DNA of 64,000 nt from Microvirga sp. 17 mud 1-3 (GCF_003151255.1 NZ_CP029481.1:2232001-2296000), one strand, 5' to 3'. Shown: positions 48,310 through 57,635, counted from the stretch's first letter. Program-made: numbers and translations. Notes: generated from the sequence alone by a model not told the origin.

Positions 48310-49869
48310 TTACAGCATCGGCTGCAGGCGCCGGGCCATCTCGACGGCGCCTGCATAATCCGTCTTGCCCGAGCCGAGGACCGGGATCGACGCAACCAGG
48401 ATCGCCTTCGGCACCCAGAACTCCGGGAAGCCCTCTTTCTGGGCGTGACGGAGAAGCGCGTCGCGGTCCGCGTCCGGCTTCTCGGTAACGAGGACGATCT
48501 GCTCGCCCTTGCGTGGATCAGGCAGCGCCACGACCACGTGCGAGAAGGTGGGCCACAGGCGCTGGACCAACGCCTCCACGGCCGCGAGCGAGACCATCTC
48601 GCCGCCGATCTTTGCGAAGCGCTTGGCCCGGCCCAGGATGCTGACCAGCCCGTCCTCGCCCACGGCCACGATATCGCCCGTGTCGTGCCATCCGCCGGAC
48701 GGCGGCAGGATCCCGCCCGGGCTATCCGGATCGAGATAGCCCTTCATGACATTGGGCCCGCGCACGAAGAGACGCCCGCCCTCGTGGACGCCCTCCACCG
48801 GGTCGAGCCGCCACTCGATGCCGGGCAAGAACGGACCGACCGCCCCTTCTCGGCTGCGGCCCGGCACGCTCACGGCGATCACCGGGGAGCATTCCGTCGC
48901 GCCGTAGCCTTCGAGGATCACGGTGCCGTGGCGATCCCAGAGCCTGCGGGTTTCGTCCTTCACGCGCTCGGCGCCCGCGATGGCGTAGCGCACGCTCGCA
49001 AGATCATCCTCTCCGGCCGCGCGGGCATAGCCCTGGAGGAAGGTGTCGGTGGCGAGCATGATCGTCGCGTGCGTTCCGGCCACGAGCTTCGGGATCTGCC
49101 GGTAATGCAGCGGGCTCGGATAGAGCACCGATTTCATGCCGTTGAGGACAGCCGTCAGGAGCCCGGCCGTCAGGCCGAAGGAATGGAAGATCGGCAGTGG
49201 GTTGAAGAAGACGTCGTCATCCCCCAGCACATCGCCCGCCTGAGCCTTCACCTGATAGGCATTGGCCACGAGATTGGCGTTGGACAGGGCGACGCCCTTC
49301 GGCCGTCCCTCGGAACCCGAGGTGAACAGCACTACGGCCGCATCGTCGGGCTTCACGCCCGCCCGGGCATGGACCTTACGGGCAAGCCAGCTCTCGACCA
49401 GGGCACGGATCTTATCGAGGCTCGTGATCGTGCCGCGCAGGTCCTCCAGGTAGAGGATCCGGCGCCCGGCGCCGAGGCTCGCGATCACGTCGTCGAGCTT
49501 GCCCTGCTCGATGAAACGGCGGGACGTGACAATGGTCCCAATTTTCCCGATCTCGCAGGCTGCCTCCAGGTTCCGGGTCCCGGCCGTGAAGTTGAGGAAG
49601 GCCGGAACGCGCCCGAAGGCGTTGAGGCCGAAAAGCGTGACCGCGATGGCCTGCACGTTCGGCAGCAGGATCCCGATCGTCCCGCCCGGCTCGACCGCCG
49701 CGGAGAGCTTGCGCCCGAGGAGCAGGGCCGCGAGAACGAGGCGCCCGAAGGTGACGGGCTGGCGCTCCATGTCCTCCAACGCGACCTTGTTGCGGCCGAA
49801 ACGGTCCCGCGCGTCGAGAAGGGCGACGAACAGGCTCTTCCGCGTCGCGGCGATGTCGAATGCGGCCAA
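48310..49869 (-). CDS. Acyl-activating (AMP-forming) synthetase, Aas-synthetase-like
   Basis: An AMP-dependent acyl-CoA/acyl-ACP synthetase. The AMP-binding loop is VLFTSGSEGRPKGVALS, followed by EGYGATECSP and HDTGDIVAVGEDG. It resembles the synthetase half of Aas, but the acyltransferase domain normally fused N-terminally in Aas is missing. I place the start at TTG 49869 (LAAFDIAATRKSLF), because GGGGAGGGCGCC precedes it. That gives 519 residues and clears the gpt stop by 23 bases. It is the last gene of cinA-gpt-synthetase. Confidence 0.85.
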   Translation of the reverse strand: MAAFDIAATRKSLFVALLDARDRFGRNKVALEDMERQPVTFGRLVLAALLLGRKLSAAVEPGGTIGILLPNVQAIAVTLFGLNAFGRVPAFLNFTAGTRNLEAACEIGKIGTIVTSRRFIEQGKLDDVIASLGAGRRILYLEDLRGTITSLDKIRALVESWLARKVHARAGVKPDDAAVVLFTSGSEGRPKGVALSNANLVANAYQVKAQAGDVLGDDDVFFNPLPIFHSFGLTAGLLTAVLNGMKSVLYPSPLHYRQIPKLVAGTHATIMLATDTFLQGYARAAGEDDLASVRYAIAGAERVKDETRRLWDRHGTVILEGYGATECSPVIAVSVPGRSREGAVGPFLPGIEWRLDPVEGVHEGGRLFVRGPNVMKGYLDPDSPGGILPPSGGWHDTGDIVAVGEDGLVSILGRAKRFAKIGGEMVSLAAVEALVQRLWPTFSHVVVALPDPRKGEQIVLVTEKPDADRDALLRHAQKEGFPEFWVPKAILVASIPVLGSGKTDYAGAVEMARRLQPML

Positions 49870-49892
49870 GGCGCCCTCCCCGGTCCGCCGGC

Positions 49893-50399
49893 TCAGCCGG
49901 CCGAGCCTTCGCGGATCGGCGCCTGGTAGGCGAGACCCATATCCCACGGGAAATAGATCCAAGTGTCCTGGCTCACTTCGGTCACGAAGGTATCGACCAT
50001 CGGGCGGCCGGCGGGCTTGGCATAGACGGTGGCGAAATGGGCGTTCGGCAGCATGTCGCGCACGATCTTGGCGGTCTTGCCCGTATCGGTCAGGTCGTCC
50101 ACCACGAGGACGCCCTTGCCGGTGCCGCCGCCAATCGCCTTGATGGGGGGAGCGATATCCTTGAGCACCCGCAGCTCGCCCTGGCTCTTGTAGTCATGGT
50201 AGCTGGCGACGCAGACGCTCTCGATCAGCCGGACGTCGAGTTCGCGAGCCACGATGGCGGCCGGGACGAGACCACCGCGCGTGATGCACACGATGGCCTC
50301 GAAGGGACCGGCCGCGGCCAGTCGCCAGGCCAGGGCCCGGGCATCGCGGTGAAACTGATCCCAGGAGACCGGGAAGGCTTTGGGGGAGGACGGGGACAT
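49893..50399 (-). CDS. gpt: Xanthine(-guanine) phosphoribosyltransferase
   Basis: A 168-residue type I phosphoribosyltransferase that salvages xanthine and guanine to XMP and GMP. The PRPP-binding loop is [13 protein letters not shown] (97-109) and [20 protein letters not shown] is the base-site opening. The C-terminal WIYFPWD is typical of Gpt. It sits 36 bases after cinA and 23 before the synthetase, so it is in one operon with them. Confidence 0.93.
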   Translation of the reverse strand: MSPSSPKAFPVSWDQFHRDARALAWRLAAAGPFEAIVCITRGGLVPAAIVARELDVRLIESVCVASYHDYKSQGELRVLKDIAPPIKAIGGGTGKGVLVVDDLTDTGKTAKIVRDMLPNAHFATVYAKPAGRPMVDTFVTEVSQDTWIYFPWDMGLAYQAPIREGSAG

Positions 50400-50435
50400 C
50401 GGGTTCGCTCTCAGGCTTGACGGTTGGGGCAGATT

Positions 50436-51182
50436 CTAAAGGGGGTTGCGGTCGCCCTTGAGACGGGCGAGCAATTGGATGACCGCCTCGGCGGCGGCCT
50501 CGACCGCAGCAGCGTCCTTGCCGCGCACCACGATCTGGTTGCGGAAGCCGTTCGCCGAGAAGGACGGGTAGGAGCCGATGGAGACGCGCTCGTCGGCGGC
50601 CGCGATGGCCGCGAGGCCCTCGGCATAATGGCCTTCCGGGATCCCTTCCGCCTCGATGAGCCGGGAAATCATCTTCGCACCGGTCTCGAGGGTGGGCGCG
50701 ATGGAATCGAGCATCACCTGCATGATGGCCGGCACGCCCGCCATGACGAAGACATTGCCGATCCGGAAGCCGGGCGCCTTGGAGATGGGGTTCTCGATGA
50801 GGTCGGCCCCATCGGGGATACGGGCCATGCGCATGCGGGCCTCGTTCAGCTCGCCGGGCTGGTAGCGCTCCTGCAGCATGGCGACCGCGCGGGGATCGTG
50901 GCCGATCCCGACCCCGAAGGCCTTCGCCATGCTGTCGGCCGTGATGTCGTCGTGGGTCGGGCCGATGCCGCCCGTGGTGAACAGGTAGGTGTAGCGCTGC
51001 CGCAGGGCGTTCACGGCCGCGACGATCTCGGCCTCCACGTCCGGAACGATCCTGACTTCGCGAAGATCGATGCCGATCCCGGTCAGGTACTTGGCCACGT
51101 AGCCGATATTCTTGTCCTTGGTGCGCCCTGTGAGGATCTCATCGCCGATGATGAGGAGCGCGGCTGTGACGGAAACGGCCAT
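50436..51182 (-). CDS. CinA N-terminal-type (molybdopterin-binding-like) protein
   Basis: A 248-residue stand-alone MoCF-like domain of the CinA N-terminal family (COG1058), starting MAVSVTAALLIIGDEILTGR. LFTTGGIGPTHDDITADS is the conserved catalytic block. In full CinA this domain has ADP-ribose pyrophosphatase activity. The C-terminal PncC-type domain is missing here and is encoded separately at 11390-11917. ATG 51182 is preferred over a TTG two codons earlier. It heads the gpt/synthetase operon. Confidence 0.88.
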   Translation of the reverse strand: MAVSVTAALLIIGDEILTGRTKDKNIGYVAKYLTGIGIDLREVRIVPDVEAEIVAAVNALRQRYTYLFTTGGIGPTHDDITADSMAKAFGVGIGHDPRAVAMLQERYQPGELNEARMRMARIPDGADLIENPISKAPGFRIGNVFVMAGVPAIMQVMLDSIAPTLETGAKMISRLIEAEGIPEGHYAEGLAAIAAADERVSIGSYPSFSANGFRNQIVVRGKDAAAVEAAAEAVIQLLARLKGDRNPL

Positions 51183-51306
51183 GGGCAAGGGTCCTTTTGA
51201 GGGCGTTTAGCGCCGGATGCGGCATTTCTCAAGCAAGCCTGCGGTTGATGCAGGGGCTTCTCCCCTGCTAGGGAGGCTGCCCGCCCTCCGATCCCGGTTT
51301 GTTCCC

Positions 51307-52026
51307 ATGATTTTTTCCGAACCCCTGCTCGAGGGCCGCCTGATCGAACGCTACAAGCGCTTCCTCGCCGACGTGACGCTCGACACCGGCGAGCAGGTCA
51401 CGGCCCACTGCGCCAATCCGGGCGCCATGATGGGGCTAAAGGAGCCCGGCTCCCGGGTGCTTCTGTCCCGCGCCTCCAATCCGAAGCGCAAGCTTGCCTA
51501 TAATTGGGAATTCGTAGAGGTGGCAGCCGGCGGCGGGCCGCCCCAGCTCGTGGGCATCAACACCTCCCGGCCCAACCTCCTGGTCGCCGAGGCCCTGCGC
51601 GAGAACAGGCTCGCGCCCTTTACGGGGTACGACCGGGTGCGGCCGGAGGTGAAATACGGCCGCAACAGCCGGATCGACTTCCTGCTCGAGAAGGACGGCG
51701 CGCCGCCCTGCTACCTGGAGGTCAAGAACTGCCACCTGATGCGGGAGGCGGATTTCGCCGAATTCCCCGACTGCGTCGCGGCCCGCAGCGCCAAGCACCT
51801 CTACGAGCTCGCCGACATGGTTGCGGCGGGAGCCCGCGCGGCCCTGGTCTATGTGATCCAGATGCGGGCCTCCCGGTTCGCCGTCGCCCGCGACATCGAC
51901 CCCGTCTACGACAAGGCCTTCCGCCATGCCCTTGCGGCCGGCGTCGAATCCTATGCCTATATCTGCCGGATCTCCCCGGACGGGATTGCGATCGACCATC
52001 CGGTCCCTATCGTGACCCCACGATAG
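51307..52026 (+). CDS. sfsA: Sugar fermentation stimulation protein SfsA
   Basis: A 239-residue SfsA. CANPGAMMGL, GINTSRPNLLVAEAL, RVRPEVKYGRNSRIDFLL and YLEVKNCHLM are the family blocks; the D-ExK-like residues (SRIDFLL, LEVKN) suggest a nuclease fold. E. coli SfsA was linked to maltose metabolism and DNA binding, but its real function is unclear. ATG 51307 is used; the upstream open frame is non-family. Confidence 0.93.
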   Translation: MIFSEPLLEGRLIERYKRFLADVTLDTGEQVTAHCANPGAMMGLKEPGSRVLLSRASNPKRKLAYNWEFVEVAAGGGPPQLVGINTSRPNLLVAEALRENRLAPFTGYDRVRPEVKYGRNSRIDFLLEKDGAPPCYLEVKNCHLMREADFAEFPDCVAARSAKHLYELADMVAAGARAALVYVIQMRASRFAVARDIDPVYDKAFRHALAAGVESYAYICRISPDGIAIDHPVPIVTPR

Positions 52027-52114
52027 ACATGGCCGTCGGAGCAGAAAGCAAGGGCTGCTCTTCACTCGTGAGGGAGTGCCAGGCGGGCTGATCCGGTCTA
52101 GGAACCTGAGAACG

Positions 52115-53281
52115 ATGCGACACGATCTCAAGGCGGCGCGGGCCGCCACCAGCAGCCTGTTCTTCGGCAACGGTTTCCTGATCGGCACCTGGGCCGCGCA
52201 GCTTCCGCGGTTCAAGGCTGCCCACGGGCTGTCGGATGGCGAGCTGAGCATGGCCCTGCTCGCCTTCGGGCTCGGAGCGGTGCTCCTCATGCCGCTCATC
52301 GGCTGGATGACGGCGGCGCTCGGCAGCGGGCGGGTGGCGGCCGCCTCGGCCTTCGCGTTCGCCGGGACCCTCGTCCTGCCCGGCTTCGCGCCGACCCTTG
52401 CGACCCTGGTGGCAGCCTCGTTCCTGGCCGGAGCCTGCAACGGCACCATGGACGTCTCCATGAACACCAACGCGACCCTGGTGGAGCGAGCCTGGGGCCG
52501 GGCTATCATGTCCTCGTTTCATGCCTTCTTCAGCCTCGGCGGGCTTCTCGGAGCGGCGGCCTCCGGTGCGCTGATCGCCGCAGGCTACGACATCGCCCCT
52601 ACCCTTCTGGTCTCCTGCGGCGGAGCGGGCCTGCTGTTCCTGGCTGCGTCGTTCGCGCTCATGAATGAGACGGAGCGGTCCGGTCAAGGACACGGCCTCG
52701 CCCTGCCCCGCCGGGGCGTGCTGGCCCTCGCGGGGCTGACGCTCCTGTGCTTCCTAGTGGAAGGCGCCATGGTGGATTGGTCGGCGATCTATCTCCAGAC
52801 CGTTGCGGGCGCGAGCCTGGAGGCGGCTGTCAGCGGGTTTGCGGCCTTCTCGCTCGCCATGACGGCCTGCCGGTTCATGGGTGACTTCGCGGTCCGGGCC
52901 CTCGGGCGGGTGCGCACCCTCATGGCCGGCGGTCTCCTGGCGGCCTTAGGCCTCGCCCTCGCACTCATCGTACCGCAGCCGACCGTCGTCTCGGCGGGCT
53001 TCGCCCTGGTCGGGTTCGGTCTCGCCAACGTGGTTCCGGTGCTGTTCAGCACGGCGGGCGAGACACCCGGCATTCCCCCGAGCATGGGCGTCGCCATGGT
53101 GGCGACGCTGGGTTATGCGGGTCTCCTGCTCGGCCCGCCGCTCATCGGCTTTGGGGCGGATCTCCTGGGCCTGCGTGCCATGTTCGGCCTTCTGGTCCTG
53201 TGCGCCCTCTCGGTCGTGCTGGTGGCGCGGCCGGTCCTGGCCCCCTCCCGGACTTTCCTTGCACCCGGAACGACCCGATAA
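52115..53281 (+). CDS. MFS transporter (YbjJ-like)
   Basis: A 388-residue major facilitator with about 12 hydrophobic helices. The N-terminal half includes GNGFLIGTWAAQLPRFK, and GACNGTMDVSMNTNATLVE in helix 4 is characteristic of YbjJ-like carriers. ATG 52115 follows AGGAACCTGAG. The substrate is unknown. It begins 88 bases after sfsA and may be cotranscribed. Confidence 0.87.
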   Translation: MRHDLKAARAATSSLFFGNGFLIGTWAAQLPRFKAAHGLSDGELSMALLAFGLGAVLLMPLIGWMTAALGSGRVAAASAFAFAGTLVLPGFAPTLATLVAASFLAGACNGTMDVSMNTNATLVERAWGRAIMSSFHAFFSLGGLLGAAASGALIAAGYDIAPTLLVSCGGAGLLFLAASFALMNETERSGQGHGLALPRRGVLALAGLTLLCFLVEGAMVDWSAIYLQTVAGASLEAAVSGFAAFSLAMTACRFMGDFAVRALGRVRTLMAGGLLAALGLALALIVPQPTVVSAGFALVGFGLANVVPVLFSTAGETPGIPPSMGVAMVATLGYAGLLLGPPLIGFGADLLGLRAMFGLLVLCALSVVLVARPVLAPSRTFLAPGTTR

Positions 53282-53354
53282 GCTTGTCGCGCGTTGTTCA
53301 TAAGACCTTCACGGGATCAGGGTCATAAACCAAGGGCAGGTCTGGAGTTCGGCC

Positions 53355-54368
53355 ATGTTGTGGGACAACATCGCCCGGCGCAGCGCCGGGTCGGGAGGCG
53401 GTGGCGGCATTGCGGACATGCACGCCCCAACGGAACGGGATCCCCGCTCCCGGATCAGGATCGGCCTGGCGCTGGGCGGCGGCGCGGCGCGCGGCTGGTC
53501 TCACATCGGCGTCCTGCGGGCCCTGAGCGACGCCGGGATCGTGCCGGACGTAATCGCCGGCTGCTCCATCGGGGCCGTGGTCGGCGGGTGCTACGCGGCC
53601 GGCAAGCTCGATCAGCTCGAGACCTTCGCAATGTCCCTGACCAAGCGCCGGGTCATGGGCCTGCTCGATTTCCACATCAGCGGATCCGGCCTGATCGCCG
53701 GTACCAGGCTCCAGCGTCTCCTCGACCAGGATCTGACGGACCTGAAGGTGGAGGAATTGCCCATCCGCTTCTGCACCATCGCGACGGAACTGGCGAGCGG
53801 CCATGAGATTTGGCTGACCCGCGGTCCTCTCGTCCAGGCCATGCGGGCTTCTTACGCCCTGCCGGGCGTCTTCGACCCGATCCTCATCGGTGGGCGCTGG
53901 CTCATGGACGGCGCTCTGGTGAATCCGATCCCGATCACGGCCGCCCGGGCCCTGGGGGCCGACCTGGTAATCTGCGTCAATCTGAACGGCGAGATCCGGA
54001 TCCGCGGCACGGTGATTCAATCCTACGAGACCGAGAACGAAAGCGACGAGCGCGAGATCGAGGAAGCGATCGTGGAGCCCCGGCGCTGGGGCATCTTTCC
54101 GGCCTCCCGCGCCGGCAAGCCGCGCAAGCCCAATGCGCCGGGCATTGCGACCGTGATGGTGGATGCTTTCAACATCACCCAGGACCGGATCGCCCGCTCC
54201 CGTCTTGCCGGCGACCCGCCGGACATCATGATCGCCCCCAAGCTCGCCAAAATGGGCCTCTTCGAGTTCCACCGGGCGGAGGAATGCATCGCACTCGGCC
54301 GTCTGGCGACCGAGCGCGCATTGCCGGACATTCTCGAGCTGATCCAGGATTCGTCCCAGACCGTCTGA
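53355..54368 (+). CDS. Patatin-like phospholipase (RssA-type)
   Basis: A 337-residue patatin-fold hydrolase. The oxyanion loop is LALGGGAARGWSHIG, the nucleophile is Ser71 in GCSIG, and the dyad Asp185 lies in LMDGALVNPIP. The N-terminal 30 residues are a Gly/Ser-rich extension. There is no signal peptide, so it is probably cytosolic, acting on membrane lipids. It converges on the CBS-domain gene. Confidence 0.9.
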   Translation: MLWDNIARRSAGSGGGGGIADMHAPTERDPRSRIRIGLALGGGAARGWSHIGVLRALSDAGIVPDVIAGCSIGAVVGGCYAAGKLDQLETFAMSLTKRRVMGLLDFHISGSGLIAGTRLQRLLDQDLTDLKVEELPIRFCTIATELASGHEIWLTRGPLVQAMRASYALPGVFDPILIGGRWLMDGALVNPIPITAARALGADLVICVNLNGEIRIRGTVIQSYETENESDEREIEEAIVEPRRWGIFPASRAGKPRKPNAPGIATVMVDAFNITQDRIARSRLAGDPPDIMIAPKLAKMGLFEFHRAEECIALGRLATERALPDILELIQDSSQTV

Positions 54369-54377
54369 CCCGGCCGG

Positions 54378-54809
54378 TCAGGCGGTGGCGATGTAGTCCT
54401 TTATGGCCTGGGCCTCGGCCTCGATCTCGGCCAGGCGGTCCTTCACCACGTCCCCGATGGACACGATTCCGACCAGGGCGCCGTCCTCCACGACCGGGAT
54501 GTGGCGGAACTTGCCTTCGGTCATGGTCTCCATCAGGTCGTTCACGGCGGTCCGGGTCGTGCAGGTGACGACCTTCGCGGTCATGAAACGGGAGATCGGC
54601 TCGTCGAGCGCCCGCGGCCCATGGGCGGCAACAGCCCAGACGATGTCCCGCTCGGAGATGATGCCCGAGACAGGCCGGACTCCGTCGACCGCCAGGAGGG
54701 CACCGATCTTACGCTCGGCCAAGAGACGGGCCGCCTCGCCCAGAGTCCTGTGGGGCTCGATGGTGACGACGTTGCGGCCTTTGGCCGAGAGGATTCGATG
54801 GACGGACAT
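54378..54809 (-). CDS. CBS-domain protein
   Basis: A 143-residue protein made of two CBS domains (about 8-65 and 75-130). GALLAVDGVRPVSGIISERDIV and FRHIPVVEDGALVGIVSIGDVVK are the paired motifs. Such stand-alone CBS proteins bind adenine nucleotides and modulate partners; none is identified nearby. ATG 54809 is chosen since the longer frame has no CBS sequence. Confidence 0.9.
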   Translation of the reverse strand: MSVHRILSAKGRNVVTIEPHRTLGEAARLLAERKIGALLAVDGVRPVSGIISERDIVWAVAAHGPRALDEPISRFMTAKVVTCTTRTAVNDLMETMTEGKFRHIPVVEDGALVGIVSIGDVVKDRLAEIEAEAQAIKDYIATA

Positions 54810-54936
54810 GCTCGCCTCCGTTGCGCGGCTGCGAGGCCTGTCCCGTCGCGGCCGCAAGACCGACGGCGAGGCTCCCGCCCATCGGGCAGGCTGACCTACC
54901 GTCAGGCGGCAATGATCCGGCGAAACGTCGCCCTTT

Positions 54937-55755
54937 TCAAGCGGTGAAGCGCGACTGGCGGGGCGGGAAAGGGTCGAGGACCGGAAAAAGCACCAGGCCG
55001 ACCAGGAAGCCGCCGATATGAGCCTCCCAGGCGATGCTGGCATCGGTCACGCCGAGGGGCTGAACGAAGCCGAAGACGTAGTTCGCCGCGAACCAGACCC
55101 CCAGGAAGATCAGGACCTGCCGGTTGCGGACAATGTCGATGAGGCTTTCGCGGGGCCGTTCGTGCGGCTGGGTCGGCCTCCCCTCCGGATGCCAATCGAC
55201 CGGGGCGAACATGAACCACGAGGCGGCCGCCATCATGCCCGACACGGCCGCCGATGCGCCGATCATCGGCAGGACCTGGAGGGGGTTCATGAAGACGAAG
55301 AGCACCGCCCCGCCGATCGCTGACAGCGCCGCGAGGGCGAGGAAGCGGCCCGTGCCGCAGCGTCGCGCGATGGGCGTGCCGAAGGCCGCGAGCCAGATGC
55401 CGTTGATGAGGACATGGCTCCAGGAGCCGTGCAGCAGCGCATAGGTCAGCGCCGTCCAGGGGCGCCCCTCCCCGTCCTGGAGGACATATTGCCCGAGAGC
55501 GACGAGGGAGGAGGATTGCCCGTCCAACGCGGCCCGTCGCAGAGCATCGATGACCTCCCGAACCTCGACACCCCCATAGGCCACTGACCAGCGGGCCGGG
55601 ATCACGGCGTAATCCAGGAGGAGCTGGAAATCCGTCTCTTCGGACAGGAACGTCCGCAGGAGGTGGATGCCCACGAGGACACCGATGCTCCAGGCAACGA
55701 CGGAGGGCAGGTTGAGGATCGGCTCGCGGGGCCGACGGGACGGATTCGAAACCAT
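54937..55755 (-). CDS. Rhomboid-family intramembrane serine protease
   Basis: A 272-residue rhomboid with about six to seven helices. The HGSWSHVLIN loop (109-118) precedes the active site, Ser168 in GASAAVSG, and the catalytic His246 in EAHIGG is present. A short soluble insertion around 188-210 (DWHPEGRPTQPHERP) lies between core helices. ATG 55755 is used. The substrate is unknown. Confidence 0.9.
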   Translation of the reverse strand: MVSNPSRRPREPILNLPSVVAWSIGVLVGIHLLRTFLSEETDFQLLLDYAVIPARWSVAYGGVEVREVIDALRRAALDGQSSSLVALGQYVLQDGEGRPWTALTYALLHGSWSHVLINGIWLAAFGTPIARRCGTGRFLALAALSAIGGAVLFVFMNPLQVLPMIGASAAVSGMMAAASWFMFAPVDWHPEGRPTQPHERPRESLIDIVRNRQVLIFLGVWFAANYVFGFVQPLGVTDASIAWEAHIGGFLVGLVLFPVLDPFPPRQSRFTA

Positions 55756-56022
55756 GGAGCAAGCTTTGCACGGAGAGGGCGCCGGAGCCAACGGCGGCCG
55801 CAATATCGGGTTCAGGCCCCTTTTTCGATGGAGGCGACAAAGGAGCCGGTTCCCTTAGCGGCATCTGCATGTAAGATCCGGATCCGGCAAGGCGAGCGGC
55901 CCAGCTTCCCCATCGAAAAAAACTGGAAACTTTTCGTTAACCATAACGGAACCGATCAGCCCGCGACGCGTTAACTCACCTTTTACTTTTTGCTTGAGCC
56001 GTGAATCCCACCGTGTCAGTTT

Positions 56023-56041
56023 GGTTAAAAGAACATTAACC
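56023..56041. promoter_or_regulatory. CtrA-type box TTAA-N7-TTAAC upstream of BTLCP gene
   Basis: GGTTAA, seven bases, TTAACC form a perfect inverted repeat that contains the exact CtrA consensus TTAA-N7-TTAAC (56025-56040). It lies 13 bases before the chosen ATG at 56054. The surrounding 120 bases are unusually AT-rich. CtrA controls cell-cycle and surface genes in alphaproteobacteria. Confidence 0.5.
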
Positions 56042-56053
56042 GGCTGGTGGGGC

Positions 56054-56743
56054 ATGCGGCAGGATTATTTCAAGAATTTATTCGGTCAGGCGACGAAGTC
56101 GTTCTTTTCCTCCAAAACCGTTCGTACAGCGTTTCTCGGCCTTTCGTTTCTCGCTCCGGCCTGCTTCGCCGAGGCGCAGACCCTGGCTTCGCTGCCGCCG
56201 GTTGGTCATTCCCTTGCCGATATGGGCGGCGCCAAGCCGATCATGGGCTGGGTAAGGTTCTGCGAGACCTATGCGTCGGAATGCGCCGTCAATACGGCCG
56301 AACCGCAGACCATCGAGCTCACTCCTCAGGTCTGGAAGATGATCACCTCCGTGAACCAGCGCGTGAACGCCTCCGTGAAGGCTGTCACAGATGCGGATCA
56401 TTGGGGCGTGGTCGACGTCTGGGGCTTCCCTGACGACGGCAAGGGCGATTGCGAGGACTTCCAGCTCCTCAAGCGCCGCATCCTGGCGGAAAACGGCCTG
56501 CCCCGCCGCGCCATGCGCATGACGGTGGTGATCGACGAACTCGGCGAAGGTCACGCGGTCCTTCTGGTCCGCACGAATCAGGGCGATTACGTCCTCGACA
56601 ACAAGACCTCGACGGTTCTTCCCTGGGATCGGACCGGCTACGTCTACATCAAGCGGGAAAGCCAGGCCGGAAAGGGCTGGGTCTCCCTCGGCGGCATCAC
56701 GTCGCCGACGATCAGCTCCCCCACCACGACGGCGAACCGCTGA
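56054..56743 (+). CDS. Transglutaminase-like cysteine peptidase (BTLCP)
   Basis: A 229-residue secreted protein of the BTLCP family. The leader (about 1-42) carries a hydrophobic stretch TAFLGLSFLAPACFAEAQ. The catalytic residues are Cys133 (GKGDCEDFQLLKRR), His167 (GEGHAVLLV) and Asp182 (YVLDNKTS). Related LapG proteases cleave large surface adhesins when cyclic-di-GMP drops; here no lapD or adhesin gene is adjacent, so that role is only a possibility. ATG 56054 follows GGTGGGGC. An in-frame TTG start further upstream would overlap the CtrA-type box. Confidence 0.88.
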   Translation: MRQDYFKNLFGQATKSFFSSKTVRTAFLGLSFLAPACFAEAQTLASLPPVGHSLADMGGAKPIMGWVRFCETYASECAVNTAEPQTIELTPQVWKMITSVNQRVNASVKAVTDADHWGVVDVWGFPDDGKGDCEDFQLLKRRILAENGLPRRAMRMTVVIDELGEGHAVLLVRTNQGDYVLDNKTSTVLPWDRTGYVYIKRESQAGKGWVSLGGITSPTISSPTTTANR

Positions 56744-56759
56744 AGCCTGCCTAGGCGGA

Positions 56760-57290
56760 TCAATCGATCCGCTTCAGGCCTGCGGCAAAACGCTTCCAAT
56801 TCGCCACATAGCCCCGCGCGGAAGCACGCAGGCGCTCGATCGATTCCTCGTCGAGCGCTCTGACTGCCCGCGCAGGCGCGCCCACGATCAGGGCATTGTC
56901 CGGGAATTCCTTGCCTTCGGTCACGAGCGCATTGGCGCCCACGATGCAGTTGGCACCGATCCGCGCCCGGTTGAGAATCGTCGCCCCCATGCCGATCAGC
57001 GTGTTCTCGCCGATGGTGCATCCATGAAGGATGGCGTGGTGCCCGATGGTGCACCCGGCCCCGACGCTCAGGGGCGCTCCGGGGTCGGTATGCAGCATGG
57101 CCCCCTCCTGGATGTTGGTGGCCCCGCCGATGTCGATAAGCTCGTTGTCGCCCCGCAAAACCGCACCGAACCAGATGCCCACATCGGGACCGAGGCGGAC
57201 CCGGCCGATCACGTGGGCATCGGGGGCAATCCAGAAGTGGCCAGGCTCAGGCAGGTCCGGAATCCGGTCGTCGAGACTGTAGATCGGCAT
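56760..57290 (-). CDS. Gamma-class carbonic anhydrase family protein
   Basis: A 176-residue left-handed beta-helix protein of the gamma-CA family. Zinc-ligand histidines are His67 (MLHTDPG), His84 and His89 (GHHAILHG). It has the hexapeptide repeat pattern (IGENTLIGMGA, VGANALVTEG). It may hydrate CO2 or act as a scaffold. It is the third gene of the cysE-DUF3126-gammaCA run. Confidence 0.92.
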   Translation of the reverse strand: MPIYSLDDRIPDLPEPGHFWIAPDAHVIGRVRLGPDVGIWFGAVLRGDNELIDIGGATNIQEGAMLHTDPGAPLSVGAGCTIGHHAILHGCTIGENTLIGMGATILNRARIGANCIVGANALVTEGKEFPDNALIVGAPARAVRALDEESIERLRASARGYVANWKRFAAGLKRID

Positions 57291-57328
57291 GGGTCTTCCG
57301 GAGGATGCAAGGGGGCCGGCAGGCGGGA

Positions 57329-57583
57329 TCAGTCCTCGAGATCCGTGTCGAGGATCGCCATGGTGAAGTTGAAGGAACGGTCTCCGTCCTCGTCATCGAC
57401 GAAGAGAACGCCGACGAACTCCTCGCCGATATAAACTTCCGCCGAGTCGGTCTTCTTGGGGCGACCGACCACGCGGATCGAGTGGTTCGCGAAAGTCTGC
57501 CGCAGATACTGCTCGACCTTCGCCATCTCCGTTTTGTCCACCGCTAGTCCTTTCTTGATTTGCATGGGTGCAGCACTTGCCAT
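57329..57583 (-). CDS. DUF3126 family protein
   Basis: An 84-residue small basic-to-acidic protein. The sequence KVEQYLRQTFANHSIRVVGRPK, SAEVYIGEEFVGVLFVDDEDG and MAILDTDLED match the DUF3126 family of alphaproteobacteria. Function is unknown. Both ATG 57583 and ATG 57565 are open; neither has a clear ribosome site. It sits between cysE (52 bases) and gamma-CA (38 bases) in the same direction, so it is probably part of that operon. Confidence 0.85.
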   Translation of the reverse strand: MASAAPMQIKKGLAVDKTEMAKVEQYLRQTFANHSIRVVGRPKKTDSAEVYIGEEFVGVLFVDDEDGDRSFNFTMAILDTDLED

Positions 57584-57635
57584 GCCGGCCCAACGCGGGC
57601 AAGCCGCGATAGGTTCGCCCTGAAGGAAATGCGCG

